7,815 nucleotides of DNA from an uncultured Peptococcaceae bacterium (GTDB taxonomy: Bacteria > Bacillota > Limnochordia > Darwinibacteriales > Darwinibacteriaceae): assembly GCA_937988745.1 (NCBI GenBank), contig CALKAR010000296.1, positions 1 through 7,815 of the forward strand, written 5' to 3'. The position numbers were made by a program, and so were the translations under genes. The notes under the pieces are model-generated. The model had not been told where the DNA came from. It did no database searches and saw only the letters and a list, made by a program, of their open reading frames with translations. Positions 1 to 5,850 of this stretch are shown piece by piece (position 1 is the first letter of the stretch; each line of letters starts with the position of its first letter).

Positions 1-222
1 TGCCTGCGGTTCGTCGGCGTCTACGCAATGATGGGGTTCTTGCCCCGGCGCGAATCCGGGGTGCGGGACCGGGCCGAACACAGTACTATCGAGGGCGCGG
101 AGGACAGTAAAGCCAGTAAGGCCGATGGCTCCCCCTTCAAGATCGAAGGGGTTGAGCAGCCGACGGCACCCCCTCCGAGTCCTAGCCCGCCGCACGCCCA
201 CGGCGTAGACGAGCAGCGGTGA
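1..222 (+). CDS. C-terminal end of an unidentified protein (5' end outside window)
   Basis: Frame 1 is open from the first base of the window to a TGA at 220-222, giving 73 residues of a C-terminus. It begins with a short hydrophobic stretch (CLRFVGVYAMMGFLP) followed by a basic RR. The tail is hydrophilic and low in complexity: acidic and lysine-rich (EGAEDSKASKADG), then proline-rich (PTAPPPSPSPP), ending HAHGVDEQR. This would fit the last membrane segment and cytoplasmic tail of a membrane protein, but that is inference from only about 15 hydrophobic residues. An internal ATG pair at 28-33 could start a 64-residue protein, but no ribosome binding site precedes it and the frame is open upstream, so a truncated larger gene is preferred. 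The high GC content matches the host-like flank and not the resistance genes to the right. I do not recognise the family. Confidence 0.45.
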   Translation, partial: CLRFVGVYAMMGFLPRRESGVRDRAEHSTIEGAEDSKASKADGSPFKIEGVEQPTAPPPSPSPPHAHGVDEQR

Positions 223-352
223 CCGCCGTTCGGCTCAATTGGGTCACGCTGTTCCCGAAGATGCTTCTGTTTGGACTTATCGCCGAACAGCCCGTACCGT
301 GCGGCATGCCGACTATCGCCTCCTTGCTGAAGGATCATTAAAACTAGCCGCA

Positions 353-358
353 TATAAT
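353..358 (+). promoter_or_regulatory. Consensus -10 box upstream of two tiny ORFs
   Basis: The hexamer TATAAT at 353-358 is a perfect -10 element in a GC-rich stretch, 32 bases before the ATG at 391. No good -35 hexamer lies 16-18 bases upstream; the bases there read AAGGAT. The 223-390 intergenic stretch holds nothing else that I can identify. It may drive the small ORFs at 391-581. Confidence 0.35.
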
Positions 359-390
359 CTCTTCGAATCGGCTCCGCAAGGAGGCCGGCC

Positions 391-426
391 ATGACCACCG
401 GCACAACCGTCGCCCTCACTACCTGA
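391..426 (+). CDS. Eleven-residue leader-like ORF with a strong ribosome binding site
   Basis: An AAGGAGG ribosome binding site at 378-384 lies six bases before an ATG that opens an 11-residue frame, MTTGTTVALTT. The frame ends at TGA 424-426, followed directly by a second TGA. The stop overlaps the ATG of the next ORF in the arrangement TGATG, which usually means coupled translation. It could be a leader peptide, or the true 5' end of a gene later broken by a frameshift or recombination. The second reading is supported because the next frame looks more protein-like than the remnant itself. No function can be assigned. The ribosome binding site is the best in the left 600 bases. Confidence 0.3.
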   Translation: MTTGTTVALTT

Positions 427-581
427 TGAGACATCAACAAAACCAATCACCATGCCTGCTACATACCGGTCACACCGACGTCCCCCGTGTACGATTCGAC
501 GAAGCCAAGGCCACAGAATTGCACACCGCTGTTGAAGGACGCCCCGTCACTAGCTTCGCGATCCCACGGGATGACCGATGA
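426..581 (+). CDS. Small 51-residue hypothetical protein, possibly a gene remnant
   Basis: This frame starts at ATG 426-428, overlapping the stop of the preceding 11-residue ORF, and ends at TGA 579-581. The protein has 51 residues. The first 20 or so (MRHQQNQSPCLLHTGHTD) look unlike a natural N-terminus, whereas the remainder (VRFDEAKATELHTAVEGRP, then VTSFAIPRDDR) looks like genuine protein with GC-rich codon use. It may be a fragment of a longer gene whose start was the ATG at 391, joined by a frameshift. It converges on the pbp gene, with only 17 bases between the two stop codons. I do not recognise the family. Confidence 0.3.
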   Translation: MRHQQNQSPCLLHTGHTDVPRVRFDEAKATELHTAVEGRPVTSFAIPRDDR

Positions 582-598
582 ACAGCTCAAACCGTTGG

Positions 599-2365
599 TT
601 ACAGGATAGTTTCATCTCGTAGGAATGCTCCCGCTACCTCTAGTGCTGGACCTGATGATCCTGCACGTTCAACAAGACTTGAAAATGCGTAGTCATCAAC
701 AATACCTGCGAACCAACCGTAGGCCTCCTGACCATCAATCTCCGCTGTGCCAGTCTTACCACCTAGCCCTTCAATGTCATTCAAAGATCGCGCCGAGCCA
801 GTAGCAACAGCTTCATACATCATGGCGCGAATCGCTTCAACTGTGCGGGGAGACAGCGGCTCTGGATTCTGATCGAGCGCCGATTCCTCGCCAAATATCA
901 CTTGTGGATTGATGACTTTCCCCCCATTGGCTAATGACGCTTCCATAACAGCGAGACCAAAAGGTGAAGCAAGCACTTCGCCCTGCCCAATTGCAGCTTC
1001 TACCCGTGCAGCACCAGCTTCGGTTTCTGGTACAGAGCCCGTCACCGTGGTTAGGCCGGGAGTAGTAAAGTCAATTCCAAGACCCAGGCTTAGCGCAGTG
1101 TTCTTCATCGATGTTGGTTCAAACTCACGAGAAATAAATCCTTGAGTGGTGTTGCACGATGCCGCAAAAGCGGTAGTCATTGTAACGGTACCCAAGTCAA
1201 ACTCGTTGTCGTTGGGGATCACTCGCCCGTCGATTTCTGCAGTTGCTGGACACTCAACCAATGCGTCCGGAGACAGTCCTCTGTCTAAAGCTGCTGCAGT
1301 TGTGACTGTCTTAAAGGTTGAGCCGGGCGGATACAGCCCCATCAGGGACACAGCACCTTGTTCACTTGCTGCCTTGTTCTGCGCAACTGCGACAATCCCG
1401 CCGTTGGAGGGAGAAATGACAACTAGGGAGGCTGGATTCTCCTGCTGATCAACAGCTCGCTGTGCGGCGCCTTGAACAGCGATATCAAGCGTCGTTTGAA
1501 TGTTCTGGACTTTCTGTGGTTCCTTCTGGTCGAGAATATTCTCGCCACCATTCGGTTCAACCGCGCGTAGAGTCCATCCGGCAGTCTCATTTGTCTTATC
1601 CAGCCAATATTCGCGCAATCCGGCATCAATTGGGGTCTGAAGATTTCTTGATCCTGAAAGAAGGTCGCCTTCTTCGACGAAGTCCAGCCCGTCAATGAGT
1701 CGCAATTCTGGCATGACAATTTGAGCGTCTTCTTTTCGTAGCCTTACAAGGGTCGTATCACCATCCGGGTTTGATTGAATCACCGATTCGACATCTTCAG
1801 GGCCGTAACCAGGAATAATAGGATCAAGTGCTTCAGCGATTTCGTGTGCATCACCAACGTTATCGGCTCCTGCGCGGACTGCTGTAACTGAGGTCCATTT
1901 CATAATTGAGCGAGAATTACGATCAACTAGTTGTGTCGAATAGTCACGGTCGTCGGAGTAGATAACTCTCGTTTCATTTGTAAAGAGACCGGAGAGAATG
2001 GATGGTGTCCACTCTACTTTTCCAGAAACTAGATCGGTACCAATTTGACCCGTCGTCGTGGCCGAGTCGCCGCTGGGCAAGCTCCATTCAACAACTGTTT
2101 CGCGAAAGTCGGAATCACCTTCAATATCGATATTCAGCGACAGTTCTCCCACTCCCGCTTCAAGAGCCTCAAAATAGCTTAGCGCTAGCTCTGGCTCGTT
2201 GGTCAGCTCAGCAGCACCCGCGTAATCCCCTTCGCCAACCGCAACTGAAAATGATTCAGCTACATCCTTGCCAGGGATTAGCGAGCAACTTGAAGCAATC
2301 AACGCCGTGGTCACAACAATGCCCGTTTGCACACCAATGCGTCGGGTATTTCGAAAAACGTTCAT
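599..2365 (-). CDS. pbp2m: Lipoprotein class B penicillin-binding protein (PBP2m/MecA-like transpeptidase)
   Basis: This is a D,D-transpeptidase that would cross-link peptidoglycan outside the membrane. With the start at ATG 2363-2365 it has 588 residues. The N-terminus (MNVFRNTRRIG, a hydrophobic stretch, then ALIASSC) is a lipoprotein signal with Cys27 as the lipidated residue. An ATG at 2425 would add 20 residues ahead of the basic region, which suits a signal peptide less well. Neither start has a clear ribosome binding site. Residues about 30-150 resemble the NTF2-like MecA_N domain, followed by a dimerisation-type linker and the transpeptidase domain from about 310. All catalytic motifs are present: STFK with Ser349, SCN at 403-405, and KTGTAE from Lys537. 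The overall layout is that of low-affinity PBPs such as PBP2a of staphylococci, PBP2c of C. jeikeium and PBP2m of C. diphtheriae. The symbol is given from memory of that gene trio. It follows the BlaB-like gene and is probably co-transcribed with it. No terminator is visible after the stop. Confidence 0.85.
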   Translation of the reverse strand: MNVFRNTRRIGVQTGIVVTTALIASSCSLIPGKDVAESFSVAVGEGDYAGAAELTNEPELALSYFEALEAGVGELSLNIDIEGDSDFRETVVEWSLPSGDSATTTGQIGTDLVSGKVEWTPSILSGLFTNETRVIYSDDRDYSTQLVDRNSRSIMKWTSVTAVRAGADNVGDAHEIAEALDPIIPGYGPEDVESVIQSNPDGDTTLVRLRKEDAQIVMPELRLIDGLDFVEEGDLLSGSRNLQTPIDAGLREYWLDKTNETAGWTLRAVEPNGGENILDQKEPQKVQNIQTTLDIAVQGAAQRAVDQQENPASLVVISPSNGGIVAVAQNKAASEQGAVSLMGLYPPGSTFKTVTTAAALDRGLSPDALVECPATAEIDGRVIPNDNEFDLGTVTMTTAFAASCNTTQGFISREFEPTSMKNTALSLGLGIDFTTPGLTTVTGSVPETEAGAARVEAAIGQGEVLASPFGLAVMEASLANGGKVINPQVIFGEESALDQNPEPLSPRTVEAIRAMMYEAVATGSARSLNDIEGLGGKTGTAEIDGQEAYGWFAGIVDDYAFSSLVERAGSSGPALEVAGAFLRDETIL

Positions 2366-2470
2366 ACAAAAACAATAGGCACCAACGAGGCTTTCGGCCC
2401 ACAAGCGTATTGCCTTAGTGATCATTCATTATCGAAATAGACAATGGTCAAAGACATAATTATTTAGCAA

Positions 2471-3361
2471 CTATTGGTAAGCCAGTAGCTCATTAACAAG
2501 GATCCTGGCAATATTTCCGATCGCTAGATCAGATTTCGGCAGATTGGTTCCAACTCGTGCAGATCTCGTCACCACAGACACGGCAATTGGTGTTTCATGA
2601 ACAATAGAGATCAAGGATACTTCGCCTCGTATCGGGCCAATGGTCCCTGTCTTTCCGGAAAACCGAACACCATCCGCAGGAAACGCAGAAGGAATTCTGT
2701 GGGTCCAGGCTTGTTGACTTAACACTTCTTCCGCAAAGTTTTGCATGGTAGAACTGAGATCACCCTCGCCGAGCATCCAAGCCAATAGCACCACCAGTTC
2801 ACGAGCAGTACTAGACGAATTGAATGCAATTTCATCTAGTGACGCGCGAGGGTGTTCTGAAAGTAATCGACGAGTTTCTACTGCGGGACTTACATCGTGG
2901 TCGAGCAATTCTGCGTTGTGAGTCAAAGAACCTGGCAAGGCTATGACGGAATCATTTAGTCCGGCTTTTTGTATAACAAGATCAAAATAGCGTGCCGGTA
3001 TTCTTTCAATGAGCGCATGAGCAGCAACGTTGTCAGAAACCATAATCATCTGCCGAACAAGGTCTCGCATGCTCAATGTAACAGCGTCTTCAAAATGGCC
3101 GAAGCCCACACCTCCCCGGGGTTGCTTCGATGGGGTGATAACGATGCGCTGTATCGGATCCAATTGCTGGTCATCAACTGCCATGCAGTAGGCCCCAAGT
3201 ACGAAAAGTTTGTACATTGAAGCAATCGCAACTACATCGTTTTGGCGAAACCCGATCCCAGGCACACCTGTATCTAGGTACTGAGCCCATGCCCATCCGT
3301 CGCAGCCAGCATTGGCAAGAACTTCTCGAATCTGTCGATCGGTTCTTTCACTCTCCACCAT
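2471..3361 (-). CDS. blaB: Class A beta-lactamase-like serine hydrolase without signal peptide (BlaB-like)
   Basis: The protein has 296 residues and the fold of penicillin-recognising serine enzymes. Visible motifs are S48-M-Y-K51 (SxxK), S109-D-N111 (SDN) and K237-T-G-T240 (KTG). The signature QQAWTHRIPSAFP before KTG and the IGNIARILVNEL ending fit the actinobacterial 'beta-lactamase-related serine hydrolase' group. The fold begins almost at residue 1 and there is no signal peptide or membrane segment, so the protein should be cytoplasmic, unlike a working beta-lactamase. The omega-loop region (DEIAFNSSSTAREL, 176-189) is short. Glu177 to Asn181 has ExxLN spacing but lacks the usual residues after it, so the deacylating Glu166 equivalent is doubtful. 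This matches BlaB of Streptomyces cacaoi, known as a mimic of these enzymes that takes part in regulation. The ATG at 3359-3361 has an AGAGAG ribosome binding site and overlaps the LysR gene by 14 bases. A weak hydrolase is the alternative. Confidence 0.82.
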   Translation of the reverse strand: MVESERTDRQIREVLANAGCDGWAWAQYLDTGVPGIGFRQNDVVAIASMYKLFVLGAYCMAVDDQQLDPIQRIVITPSKQPRGGVGFGHFEDAVTLSMRDLVRQMIMVSDNVAAHALIERIPARYFDLVIQKAGLNDSVIALPGSLTHNAELLDHDVSPAVETRRLLSEHPRASLDEIAFNSSSTARELVVLLAWMLGEGDLSSTMQNFAEEVLSQQAWTHRIPSAFPADGVRFSGKTGTIGPIRGEVSLISIVHETPIAVSVVTRSARVGTNLPKSDLAIGNIARILVNELLAYQ

Positions 3362-4250
3362 CGTTTCGCTCTCTTTTTAATGATTCCATTCTTCTTACTG
3401 ACTTAGTTAGTACGGAATCTAGAATGCTGCGAATATCGCGTCCAGATTCAGTCGAGTTTCGATGTGAAGAGACCACAACACGCAGTCGCAAATTAAATTG
3501 ACGACCTAAAGTAAACCCTGGAGCTAGGAATGGGCAATCAGGGGTAGACAATGCGATCGCTCTCCCGCTACCGAGCTCGGCGGCCAGAATCGCATTTTCT
3601 GGACGTGGTCGCACTGTTGGGTTAACACCCCTGCTGAAAAAGGCATCTGCAAGTCTGTCGGCTGCAGCTGGACTGATAGCCCTAGTGTCATCTAACAATA
3701 CGTAGTCACGCAAAGTTGTTAACGATTTATTTGTCTCGTCGCCACCAAATAGAAGGCGAGGCAGCTCGTGTAATTTACCTCGAACCAGGGAGCCCACCGG
3801 AGAAGGATCTTCGATGATTGCACAATCAATTTCGCCATCTTCAACTTTCCGAACCAGCTCAGCAGCAGTTCCCGAGCTATATATAGGATCCAACTCAAAG
3901 CTATGTTCGTGAGCAATCATTGCCGCACACAAATTTGGTAGAGACGGAACGAACCCAATTCTTAAAGCTCCACTGCCCAGGGTGTCTTCAGCCAGATTAT
4001 GAAGCTCTTGAGCATCGCGAATAAGGACTCGCGCTTGCGGAAGAAGCGTTCGACCCAAAGAAGTAGGATGGACCCCGTCCCGTCTTCTTTCAAGTAGCTG
4101 CCCACCCACCTCAGATTCCAAGCGTTTAATCCCTTGCGAAACAGGAGGCTGAGTAATCCCCAAATATACCGCCGCTTGAGAAAGACTGCCCTGTTCGGCG
4201 GCCACAACGAAATACTCCCAATACCTGATATGGCCAGATCGCACAGACAT
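3348..4250 (-). CDS. LysR-type transcriptional regulator, BlaA/AmpR-like
   Basis: This is a DNA-binding activator of about 300 residues from ATG 4248-4250. A TTG at 4266-4268 would give 306. The ATG fits the short N-terminus usual before the helix-turn-helix, but neither start has a convincing ribosome binding site. The N-terminal 65 residues are a textbook LysR winged helix (GSLSQAAVYLGITQPPVSQ, then RLESEVGGQLLERR and HPTSLGR). A two-lobed periplasmic-binding-type effector domain follows (LRIGFVPSLPNL from about residue 96, ending near 285). It overlaps the start of the BlaB-like gene by 14 bases, so the two products are probably made in a fixed ratio. By analogy with BlaA of S. cacaoi and AmpR of enterobacteria, it probably activates the beta-lactam response, here most likely the downstream PBP gene. 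The target is inferred from context, not shown by the sequence. Confidence 0.88.
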   Translation of the reverse strand: MSVRSGHIRYWEYFVVAAEQGSLSQAAVYLGITQPPVSQGIKRLESEVGGQLLERRRDGVHPTSLGRTLLPQARVLIRDAQELHNLAEDTLGSGALRIGFVPSLPNLCAAMIAHEHSFELDPIYSSGTAAELVRKVEDGEIDCAIIEDPSPVGSLVRGKLHELPRLLFGGDETNKSLTTLRDYVLLDDTRAISPAAADRLADAFFSRGVNPTVRPRPENAILAAELGSGRAIALSTPDCPFLAPGFTLGRQFNLRLRVVVSSHRNSTESGRDIRSILDSVLTKSVRRMESLKRERNDGGE

Positions 4251-4269
4251 ACCATTGAGTCTAATCAAT

Positions 4270-4288
4270 CTTCAACGACCAATTGAAG
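4270..4288. promoter_or_regulatory. Inverted repeat upstream of the LysR gene, candidate operator
   Basis: CTTCAA at 4270-4275 and TTGAAG at 4283-4288 form a perfect six-base dyad around a 7-base spacer. It sits 20 bases before the ATG of the regulator, between it and the stop of the upstream ORF at 4291. LysR-type proteins usually bind AT-rich dyads of this kind, and many repress their own gene from such a site. The strict T-N11-A form is not met at the centre of the dyad, so the call is tentative. Confidence 0.35.
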
Positions 4289-4290
4289 AG

Positions 4291-4809
4291 TTACCCGACT
4301 GCCATGGCTCCGAATACTTCACGCCGACGCATATCCTCCAAAGGAAGATCATGACGAGCTCGTTGTACAGGAGAACCATAGTTTTTGAATGAGGAAATAA
4401 TTCTATAACTCGACCCGTACTTGTCGAAGCTCCGTAGTAAATGTCTTTGCGTCAAGGAGGCACGGACAAGGTGCCCTATCCCATCTCTTATTCCATGCCA
4501 TCCTGTGATCTCTAGACGGTTATCCACAAAGGGAAGAAATAGCTGTGCGATACGGTCGGTTTGACTACTCGGTTCACCCTGACCAACGAGATTGTAAGAG
4601 TTGACATCGTTGCAAGCGTTTGTTAATTGAAATAGACCTATCGCACCGTTGAGGTAGCCAAAAGGAAGGAGACAATGGAGCTGTTTAACTTCTCCGACTG
4701 TCAACGCTTCCACTTCATCGAACCTGGCAGAATCGAGTCCACCCTCAGGACATTGAAGTAGGATGCCGATGTTCTTAAAGCTGCAAGGAGATGACCTTTC
4801 CGTCAGCAC
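4291..4809 (-). CDS. Hypothetical protein upstream of the LysR gene
   Basis: This 172-residue frame opens with GTG at 4807-4809 and stops at TAA 4291-4293, 40 bases before the regulator's ATG on the same strand. No ribosome binding site is visible before the GTG, and there is no other usual start codon between it and the in-frame TGA near 4871. Codon use is mixed but has no obvious non-coding look, and base composition resembles the LysR-BlaB-PBP genes. The protein is soluble, without a signal peptide or membrane segment. Its middle is moderately hydrophobic (LPFGYLNGAIGLFQL, LFLPFVDNRLEITGW) and its C-terminus is basic (SPVQRARHDLPLEDMRRR). I recognise no domain. It may be a real gene co-transferred with the resistance trio, a fragment of one, or a chance frame in the regulator's upstream region. 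Confidence 0.35.
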   Translation of the reverse strand: MLTERSSPCSFKNIGILLQCPEGGLDSARFDEVEALTVGEVKQLHCLLPFGYLNGAIGLFQLTNACNDVNSYNLVGQGEPSSQTDRIAQLFLPFVDNRLEITGWHGIRDGIGHLVRASLTQRHLLRSFDKYGSSYRIISSFKNYGSPVQRARHDLPLEDMRRREVFGAMAVG

Positions 4810-4891
4810 TCTAAGACCATTCTCACATCCTGCGGAATTGGAACGATGAATTTCGTGTCTCGAAACTGTTCACAAAACACCTGAAAGCTAT

Positions 4892-4954
4892 GAACTTAAC
4901 GACGAAAACAAGAACTTAAATGCTAAAGCCTTGCCCCGACCCCGAAAACAAGAA
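4892..4954. repeat. Short direct repeats in the intergenic stretch before the terminator
   Basis: GAACTTAA occurs at 4892-4899 and 4912-4919, a 20-base period. CGAAAACAAGAA occurs at 4903-4914 and again at 4943-4954. They lie in the gene-free stretch 4810-5019, which otherwise holds only the hairpin terminator. Their role is unknown. They could mark a recombination junction, or be protein-binding repeats near the 5' end of the resistance segment. Confidence 0.4.
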
Positions 4955-4994
4955 AAATCGGAGGTCACACCCTCTTTCGAGTTTGTGACCTCCG
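4952..4994 (-). terminator. Rho-independent terminator for minus-strand transcription
   Basis: CGGAGGTCACA at 4959-4969 and TGTGACCTCCG at 4984-4994 form a perfect 11-bp stem around a 14-base loop. Read on the minus strand the stem is followed by ATTTTTC and more T-rich sequence (4958 downward), the standard layout of an intrinsic terminator. The plus-strand side has no T run. It therefore ends transcripts arriving from higher coordinates, and its natural client is the broken tRNA gene whose 3' end lies 25 bases upstream at 5020-5034. Confidence 0.75.
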
Positions 4995-5019
4995 GCCGGT
5001 TCAGTTCGAGAACCGCTCA

Positions 5020-5034
5020 TGGTGCCCGAGGGGG
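5020..5034 (-). pseudogene. 3' end remnant of a tRNA gene, probably tRNA-Leu
   Basis: Read on the minus strand these 15 bases are CCCCCTCGGGCACCA. They correspond to the end of a T-stem, the 3' acceptor strand CTCGGGC, discriminator A and encoded CCA. The matching 5' strand GCCCGAG is typical of actinobacterial leucine tRNAs. Further upstream on the minus strand no T-loop (TTCRANY) follows, so the gene is broken exactly where the IS481-family end begins (5035). The intrinsic terminator downstream on the same strand supports a former tRNA gene. Either the IS481 element inserted into the tRNA, or this is an attachment-site remnant of an integrated element. The amino acid identity rests on the acceptor stem only. 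Confidence 0.5.
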
Positions 5035-5479
5035 TGTCTGGTTCCAGGACATCGTTCCTGTATCTCCTGCAGCATCATTCCGGTCACCACCGCCGTGAAC
5101 TGTCATAACATCGTTCCGGTCCCCAGCATCCGCCCCCACACAGCCCACCGTGTTCCTGCGACAGCGTGGTCAGGATGTCTCGCAGCATCCCGCCGGTCCA
5201 CAATAAGCCATGGGCACCAAGAAAACCTCCAACAAAGTTATCGTCGAAACCATCCTCACCACCGGCATGACCCACGCCAGCGCCACAACCATGTTCCACG
5301 TCTCCGAACGATGGATCCGAGAACTCATGCGCCGCTACCGCACCGCAGGACTAACCGGACTCGAACCCCAATCACGGCGCCCACACACCACCCCACACGC
5401 CACACCACAAGCAAGAACCGACCACATTCTCGCCCTGAGAGACCACCTCCACACCACAGGAAACGACGCCGGCGCCGAC
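5035..5479 (+). mobile_element. IS481-family element, left part, truncated by an IS3-family insertion
   Basis: The left end is placed at TGTCTGG (5035), because TGT is the usual start of IS481-family termini and the tRNA remnant stops there. The 175 bases before the transposase start hold three related decamers on the plus strand: ACATCGTTCC at 5049-5058, GCATCATTCC at 5072-5081 and ACATCGTTCC at 5108-5117. They are possible transposase-binding sites. The element stops at 5479, where the IS3 terminus begins; the rest should lie beyond the right edge if it survives. Confidence 0.5.
5210..5479 (+). pseudogene. IS481-family transposase, N-terminal fragment
   Basis: The ATG at 5210-5212 opens 90 residues of an IS481-type transposase. 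A helix-turn-helix lies at about 8-46 (VIVETILTTGMTHASATTMF, then VSERWIRELMRRYRTAGLTG), followed by the LEPQSRRPHTTPHATP segment usual in this family. The catalytic DDE domain is missing. The frame ends at a TGA (5480-5482) supplied by the first bases of the IS3-family element, so the truncation is precise and the protein is inactive as a transposase. No good ribosome binding site precedes the ATG. At most it could make a DNA-binding fragment. Confidence 0.8.
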
Positions 5480-5519
5480 TGAATCGGCCTGAGTTTTTCG
5501 GAGACTACGGGTAAAAGCC

Positions 5520-5822
5520 TTACTGGGCTCTTCTGATGATGTTGAATTCCTCGTAGTCCTGCTCGTATTCGATCGGGGGAACGTCACCGATCGACGAATG
5601 CAGACGCTGGTGATTATACCAGTAGACCCACGAGGCCGTTTCCGTTTCGACCTCCTGGGCATCCCTCCATGTCCGTGCAGGATCGAGGTCGATGAGCTCG
5701 GTCTTGTACAGCCCGATCGTCGACTCCATCATCGCGTTGTCCAGGGCGTCTCCGACGGAGCCGATCGAGCCCTGCAACCCGGCCTCCGCCAGCGCGTCCG
5801 TGAACGCCAGCGAGGTGTACTG
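5520..5822 (-). pseudogene. IS3-family transposase OrfB, C-terminal fragment
   Basis: This is the second half of the integrase-type (rve) transposase. Read from the IS30 target duplication it gives QYTSLAFTDALAEAG, then DNAMMESTIGLYKTELI with the third catalytic residue Glu at 5724-5726, then WYNHQRLHSSIGDVPPIEYE and a TAA at 5520-5522. Joined to the fragment at 7320-7815 through the shared CAG codon it restores an uninterrupted HSDAGVQYTSLAF sequence. A frame running in from the IS30 end (GTG at 5849) could make a 109-residue hybrid, probably without function. Confidence 0.88.
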
Positions 5823-5850
5823 GGCGGGTTCAACCAGTCGATGCAACACC
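5823..5850 (+). repeat. Inverted repeat of the IS30-family element, transposase 3' side
   Basis: It begins GGCGGGTTCAACC and ends GCAACACC. It pairs with the reverse complement of 7292-7319 with six mismatches. The transposase stop codon (5830-5832) lies inside this repeat. Confidence 0.9.

Noticed and set aside
132..151. CCCCTTC-N6-GAAGGGG hairpin near the left edge
   Set aside because: It lies inside the open reading frame and has no T run after it, so it is not a terminator.
21..446. Minus-strand 141-codon frame in the left flank
   Set aside because: It overlaps the more plausible plus-strand tail at 1-222 and the strong ribosome binding site at 378-384. Its sequence is low in complexity and resembles an antisense reading.
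2426..2451. Possible promoter before the PBP gene (TTGACC with TAATGA on the minus strand)
   Set aside because: The spacer is only 14 bases, and no -10-like hexamer lies at 16-18 bases, so no independent promoter is claimed.
4840..4848. GGAACGATG, the reverse complement of the IS481 decamer core, outside the element
   Set aside because: A single nine-base match without other IS481 end features nearby is likely to be chance.
5095..5514. Plus-strand 139-codon frame rich in histidine, arginine and proline
   Set aside because: It overlaps the recognised IS481 transposase fragment in another frame, crosses the IS3 junction, and has composition expected of a shadow frame.
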